Assembly: GCF_020707265.1 (NCBI RefSeq)
Contig: NZ_JAJFEQ010000001.1
Coordinates: forward strand, 372,001-436,000
DNA length: 64,000 bases
Direction: 5' to 3'
Source: Massilia sp. IC2-477
GTDB taxonomy: Bacteria > Pseudomonadota > Gammaproteobacteria > Burkholderiales > Burkholderiaceae_D
In this document: piece by piece, positions 61,603 through 64,000 of the stretch
How the letters are laid out: every line of letters starts with the position of its first letter
Numbering within the stretch: position 1 is the first letter of the stretch
The notes under the pieces: generated by a model
Databases searched by the model: none
What the model saw: only the letters and a program-made list of their open reading frames with translations
What the model was told of the DNA's origin: nothing
Made by a program: the position numbers and the translations under genes

Positions 61603-62427
61603 ATGAATGAAGCGACACCGCGCAAGCCCTTCCACCGTCTGCTGCTGACCGGCGCCGGAGGCGGCCTTGGTACCATGCTGCGCGAGCGCATCAAGCCCTG
61701 GGCCGACGTCGTCCGCCTCAGCGACGTCAAGGTCATCCCCCCGGCCGACGAGGGCGAAGAAGTGGTGCGCTGCGACCTCGCCGACCGTAACGCCGTGCTC
61801 GCGCTGCTCGAAGACGTCGACGCGGTGCTGCACTTCGGCGGCGTTTCGGTCGAGCAGCCGATCGACGACATCGTGCAGGCCAACATCGTGGGCCTGCACC
61901 ACCTGTACGAAGCCGTCCACAAGCAGGGCGTCAAGCGCGTCATCTACGCCAGTTCCAGCCACGTGGTCGGCTACTACCCGACCACCCAGGTGATCGACGC
62001 CAGCGCGCCGCTGCGTCCGGACTGCATCTACGGCGTGTCCAAGTGCTTCGGCGAAGCCCTGTCGCGCTACTACTACGACCGCTTCGGCATCGAGACCGTC
62101 TGCCTGCGCATCGGCTCCTCCTTCGAGGAACCGCGCAACGCGCGCATGATGACCACCTTCCTCGCCCACGACGACCTGGTCGAGCTGGTGCGCTGCGCGC
62201 TGTTCACGCCGCGCGTCGGCCACACCATCACCTTCGGCGTCTCGGACAACCCGACCCGCTGGTGGGACAACCGCCTGGCCGGCCACCTCGGCTACGAAGC
62301 CAAGCGCAGCTCGCGCGAATTCGCCGACCGCTTCCCGCCGAGCGGGGCGCGTCCGCCGGCGGACGACGCCACCGCGACCTACCAGGGCGGCCCGTTCGTG
62401 CTGGCCGGTCCGATCTACAAGGACTGA
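61603..62427 (+). CDS. udh: Uronate dehydrogenase (NAD-dependent, epimerase fold)
   Basis: 274 residues. Cofactor motif TGAGGGLG (16-23), SSHVVGYYP, catalytic Y143 and K147 in YGVSKCFGE, and RIGSSFEEPRNARMMTTFLAHDD, all typical of Udh. It oxidises D-galacturonate or D-glucuronate to the aldarolactone, the first step of oxidative uronate breakdown. CTGGAGC precedes the ATG. Under the palindromic operator for the LacI repressor. Alginate-derived keto-acid would not be its usual substrate, which hints that the polymer is a glucuronan- or galacturonan-like one. Confidence 0.92.
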   Translation: MNEATPRKPFHRLLLTGAGGGLGTMLRERIKPWADVVRLSDVKVIPPADEGEEVVRCDLADRNAVLALLEDVDAVLHFGGVSVEQPIDDIVQANIVGLHHLYEAVHKQGVKRVIYASSSHVVGYYPTTQVIDASAPLRPDCIYGVSKCFGEALSRYYYDRFGIETVCLRIGSSFEEPRNARMMTTFLAHDDLVELVRCALFTPRVGHTITFGVSDNPTRWWDNRLAGHLGYEAKRSSREFADRFPPSGARPPADDATATYQGGPFVLAGPIYKD

Positions 62428-62472
62428 ACCACCACCCGCGCCGTGCGCCGCACGGCGCTGCTTTCCACAAGC

Positions 62473-62513
62473 TTGCGGCGCCTTTCACTTCCATGAAAGG
62501 CGCCGCAATTTTT
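62473..62513 (+). terminator. Rho-independent terminator of udh
   Basis: 15-base perfect stem TTGCGGCGCCTTTCA (62473-62487) with TGAAAGGCGCCGCAA (62494-62508), then TTTTT. Confidence 0.92.
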
Positions 62514-62535
62514 AGAACGTGTGATTTGCGAGAAC

Positions 62536-62637
62536 CGTAGGGTGGGCGGCTTTGCCGCCCACGCGGTCAGCTATCGGTCGCACTGCCGTAACGCATCTGC
62601 TTCTTGACCGCGTGGGCGGGAGACCGCCCACCCTACG
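62536..62637. repeat. REP/BIME-like inverted repeat
   Basis: Left arm 62536-62569 begins CGTAGGGTGGGCGG and ends CGCGGTCA. Right arm 62605-62637 is its near-perfect inverse (TGACCGCG... to ...CACCCTACG), with 35 bases between. Each arm is itself a hairpin (GGGCGG/CCGCCC). Typical of dispersed intergenic REP-type sequences in proteobacteria; other copies cannot be checked here. Confidence 0.6.
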
Positions 62638-62650
62638 AAAACCCGTCAAC

Positions 62651-64000
62651 TCAGAATTTGACGTCCAGCTTCACGCTGTAGAAGCGGAACACATCACGCG
62701 GCGGCACCCAGCTGTCGACGTTGATGCCCGGCGAGGTCGAGGTCGGGCCGGCGCGGAAGCTCGGGCCGCTCGCGTTCGCGTTCGGGATGTAGAACTTGTC
62801 GAACAGGTTGTTGATGCGGAAGCTCAGGCGCCAGCGGTCCTTGTTCTCGCGCAGGCCGAAGCCCAGGTCGGCGATGGTGTAGCCGTCGTTGACCGAACGC
62901 GGATCGTTGTTGATGTTGGTCTGGTAGTCGCTCTGGTAGCGCACATTGCCGTTGATGAAGGCGCGGAAGGGCATCGAGGTGAAGCGCAGGTCGTAGTTGC
63001 TGCCGATGTTGACCTTGATCTTCGGCGTACCCGGGAAGATCCCGCCCGACAGGTCCTGGATGCCGGTGGTGGAGCCGGCGCGGATCGGGAAGCAGGCGCG
63101 GTTCCAGCCGCCCAGCGAACCGCCTTCACCCAGGCCAGTGGTGCCGATTGCCGGGTTGGTGTTGTCCTGGTAGCAGGGACCGTTCTTCCAGTCCTTGATG
63201 CTCGGGCGGGTATAGGCCATCGAGGCGTTGACCGACCAGCCGGTGGTGAGCAGCATGTTGGCGTCCAGCTCGAAGCCCTTGGTGCCGATCTCCGGGATCG
63301 AGTTCAGCTGGGTGTAGATGGTCGGGTCGTTCGGCAGCACGAACGAGGTGTTCTGCTGGTAGTTCTTGAAGTCGGTCTTGTAGATCACCGCGGCCACCGA
63401 CATGCGGTTGTCGAACAGGTTGGCCTTGGTGCCGATCTCGAAGGTGCGGCTGGTTTCGGGATCGACCGGGAAGGCCGCCGAGGCGCGCAGGCCACTGGTC
63501 ACGTCGTAGGCCTTGCCCTTGTGGCCTGTGGCGGTCATGGCGTACACCATCACGTCCGGGGTCAGTTGCTTCTGGATACTCAGCTTGCCCGTGGTGGCCC
63601 AGTCCTCGTTGCCGCTGCTCGAGAACACGTCCACGCCGACCGGACCCGGCACGAAGGTAGAGCGATCCAGCTGGTCGGTGTAGAAGTTACGCTCGTAATT
63701 GAAACCCGATTCCTCGAGGTTGCGGCGCAGGCCGGCGACCAGGGTCCAGGTGGGCGCGAAGTCCCAGGTGGCTTGGCCGAACACGGCCTTGTTCACGTTG
63801 TAGATGTCGGTGTAGTAGTTGGTCGGGCTCGACGGCGAGTTGGCGGCGCAGCGGGTCGGCGCGACGCAGAAGCCGCGGATGAAGTGGCGCTCGATCTCGT
63901 TGCGTGCCCACCAGAGGCCAGCCACGTAGCGCAGGCTGCTGTTGTCCGGCGAAACCAGGCGGAATTCCTGGGTCTTGGAGTTGATGTCGTAGGTGCCGAA
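62651..64000 (-). CDS. TonB-dependent receptor, N-terminus outside the window
   Basis: At least 450 residues; the open frame continues to the window edge (FGTYDINSKTQEFRL before the first internal Met). Barrel strands and C-terminal SVKLDVKF with the terminal Phe are clear (Phe-ended, insertion signal). It has loops rich in Asn/Ser and a TonB-barrel type end (FRINNLFDKFYIPN). Located beside the uronate genes, so probably imports an oligouronide. Its promoter and any operator lie beyond 64000. Confidence 0.9.
   Translation of the reverse strand, partial: FGTYDINSKTQEFRLVSPDNSSLRYVAGLWWARNEIERHFIRGFCVAPTRCAANSPSSPTNYYTDIYNVNKAVFGQATWDFAPTWTLVAGLRRNLEESGFNYERNFYTDQLDRSTFVPGPVGVDVFSSSGNEDWATTGKLSIQKQLTPDVMVYAMTATGHKGKAYDVTSGLRASAAFPVDPETSRTFEIGTKANLFDNRMSVAAVIYKTDFKNYQQNTSFVLPNDPTIYTQLNSIPEIGTKGFELDANMLLTTGWSVNASMAYTRPSIKDWKNGPCYQDNTNPAIGTTGLGEGGSLGGWNRACFPIRAGSTTGIQDLSGGIFPGTPKIKVNIGSNYDLRFTSMPFRAFINGNVRYQSDYQTNINNDPRSVNDGYTIADLGFGLRENKDRWRLSFRINNLFDKFYIPNANASGPSFRAGPTSTSPGINVDSWVPPRDVFRFYSVKLDVKF

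Noticed and set aside
1..64000. CRISPR arrays, tRNA or rRNA genes, insertion sequences
   Set aside because: No regularly spaced direct repeats, cloverleaf-type sequence, rRNA signature or transposase motif was found by eye; a dedicated tRNA/ncRNA scan would be decisive.

Overview
The window looks like a chromosome segment of a high-GC betaproteobacterium, most likely Oxalobacteraceae of the Massilia/Telluria type. That is inferred from the GC-rich codons, a PEP-CTERM protein, Burkholderiales-like efflux and porin genes, and TonB receptors beside polysaccharide-degradation genes. No rRNA, tRNA, CRISPR or insertion sequence was recognised.

Region 1 (1-21194) is a flagellar locus. On the minus strand, read from 9189 down to 1, the order is fliE-F-G-H-I-J-D-S-T-K-L. 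On the plus strand it is a divergent fliM-like gene, then fliN-P-Q-R-flhB-flhA. The order, the absence of fliO and the very divergent FliM match secondary ('lateral', Flag-2) flagella (lfi/laf genes) better than the classical polar system. A flagellin block follows: a DegT-family sugar aminotransferase, a second FliK-like protein, flagellin and a TPR/GT41 (OGT-like) glycosyltransferase. This suggests a glycosylated filament. Many junctions are 4-bp ATGA overlaps.

Region 2 (21357-25781) holds a PEP-CTERM protein behind a textbook sigma-54 promoter. Next to it is a TonB receptor plus glycerophosphodiester phosphodiesterase operon. Upstream of that operon, four TGAC/GTCA half-sites are spaced exactly 11 bp apart, a Pho-box architecture.

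Region 3 (about 25951-51527) is interpreted as a 25.5-kb genomic island inserted in the 5' end of dusA. The native dusA start survives as a 28-codon remnant at 25897-25983. An intact dusA with a foreign, AT-richer first segment begins at about 51466. A 23-bp direct repeat (22/23 identical) of dusA sequence marks both junctions. The island has visibly lower GC. It carries LysR/qorB, a PAS-GGDEF-EAL protein, LysR/MFS efflux, an RND efflux operon, a GAF/PucR-type regulator, an OmpR-type regulator, an MFS/porin pair, a hybrid histidine kinase and an oxidoreductase/hydrolase cluster. No integrase gene was found.

Region 4 (51466-57264) has dusA, a chemotaxis receptor, an orphan periplasmic TonB-C-domain protein, a small WxxGxW-type protein and a Cache-GGDEF diguanylate cyclase.

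Region 5 (57361-64000) is a uronate/polysaccharide utilisation locus: a PL5-like lyase, a large secreted protein of uncertain (lyase-like) function, a LacI-family repressor, uronate dehydrogenase and a truncated TonB receptor. Three promoters here share one design: sigma-70 -35/-10 boxes followed immediately by a GTTAAACGTTT operator. This ties the lyase, the 609-residue protein and uronate dehydrogenase into one regulon under the local LacI repressor.
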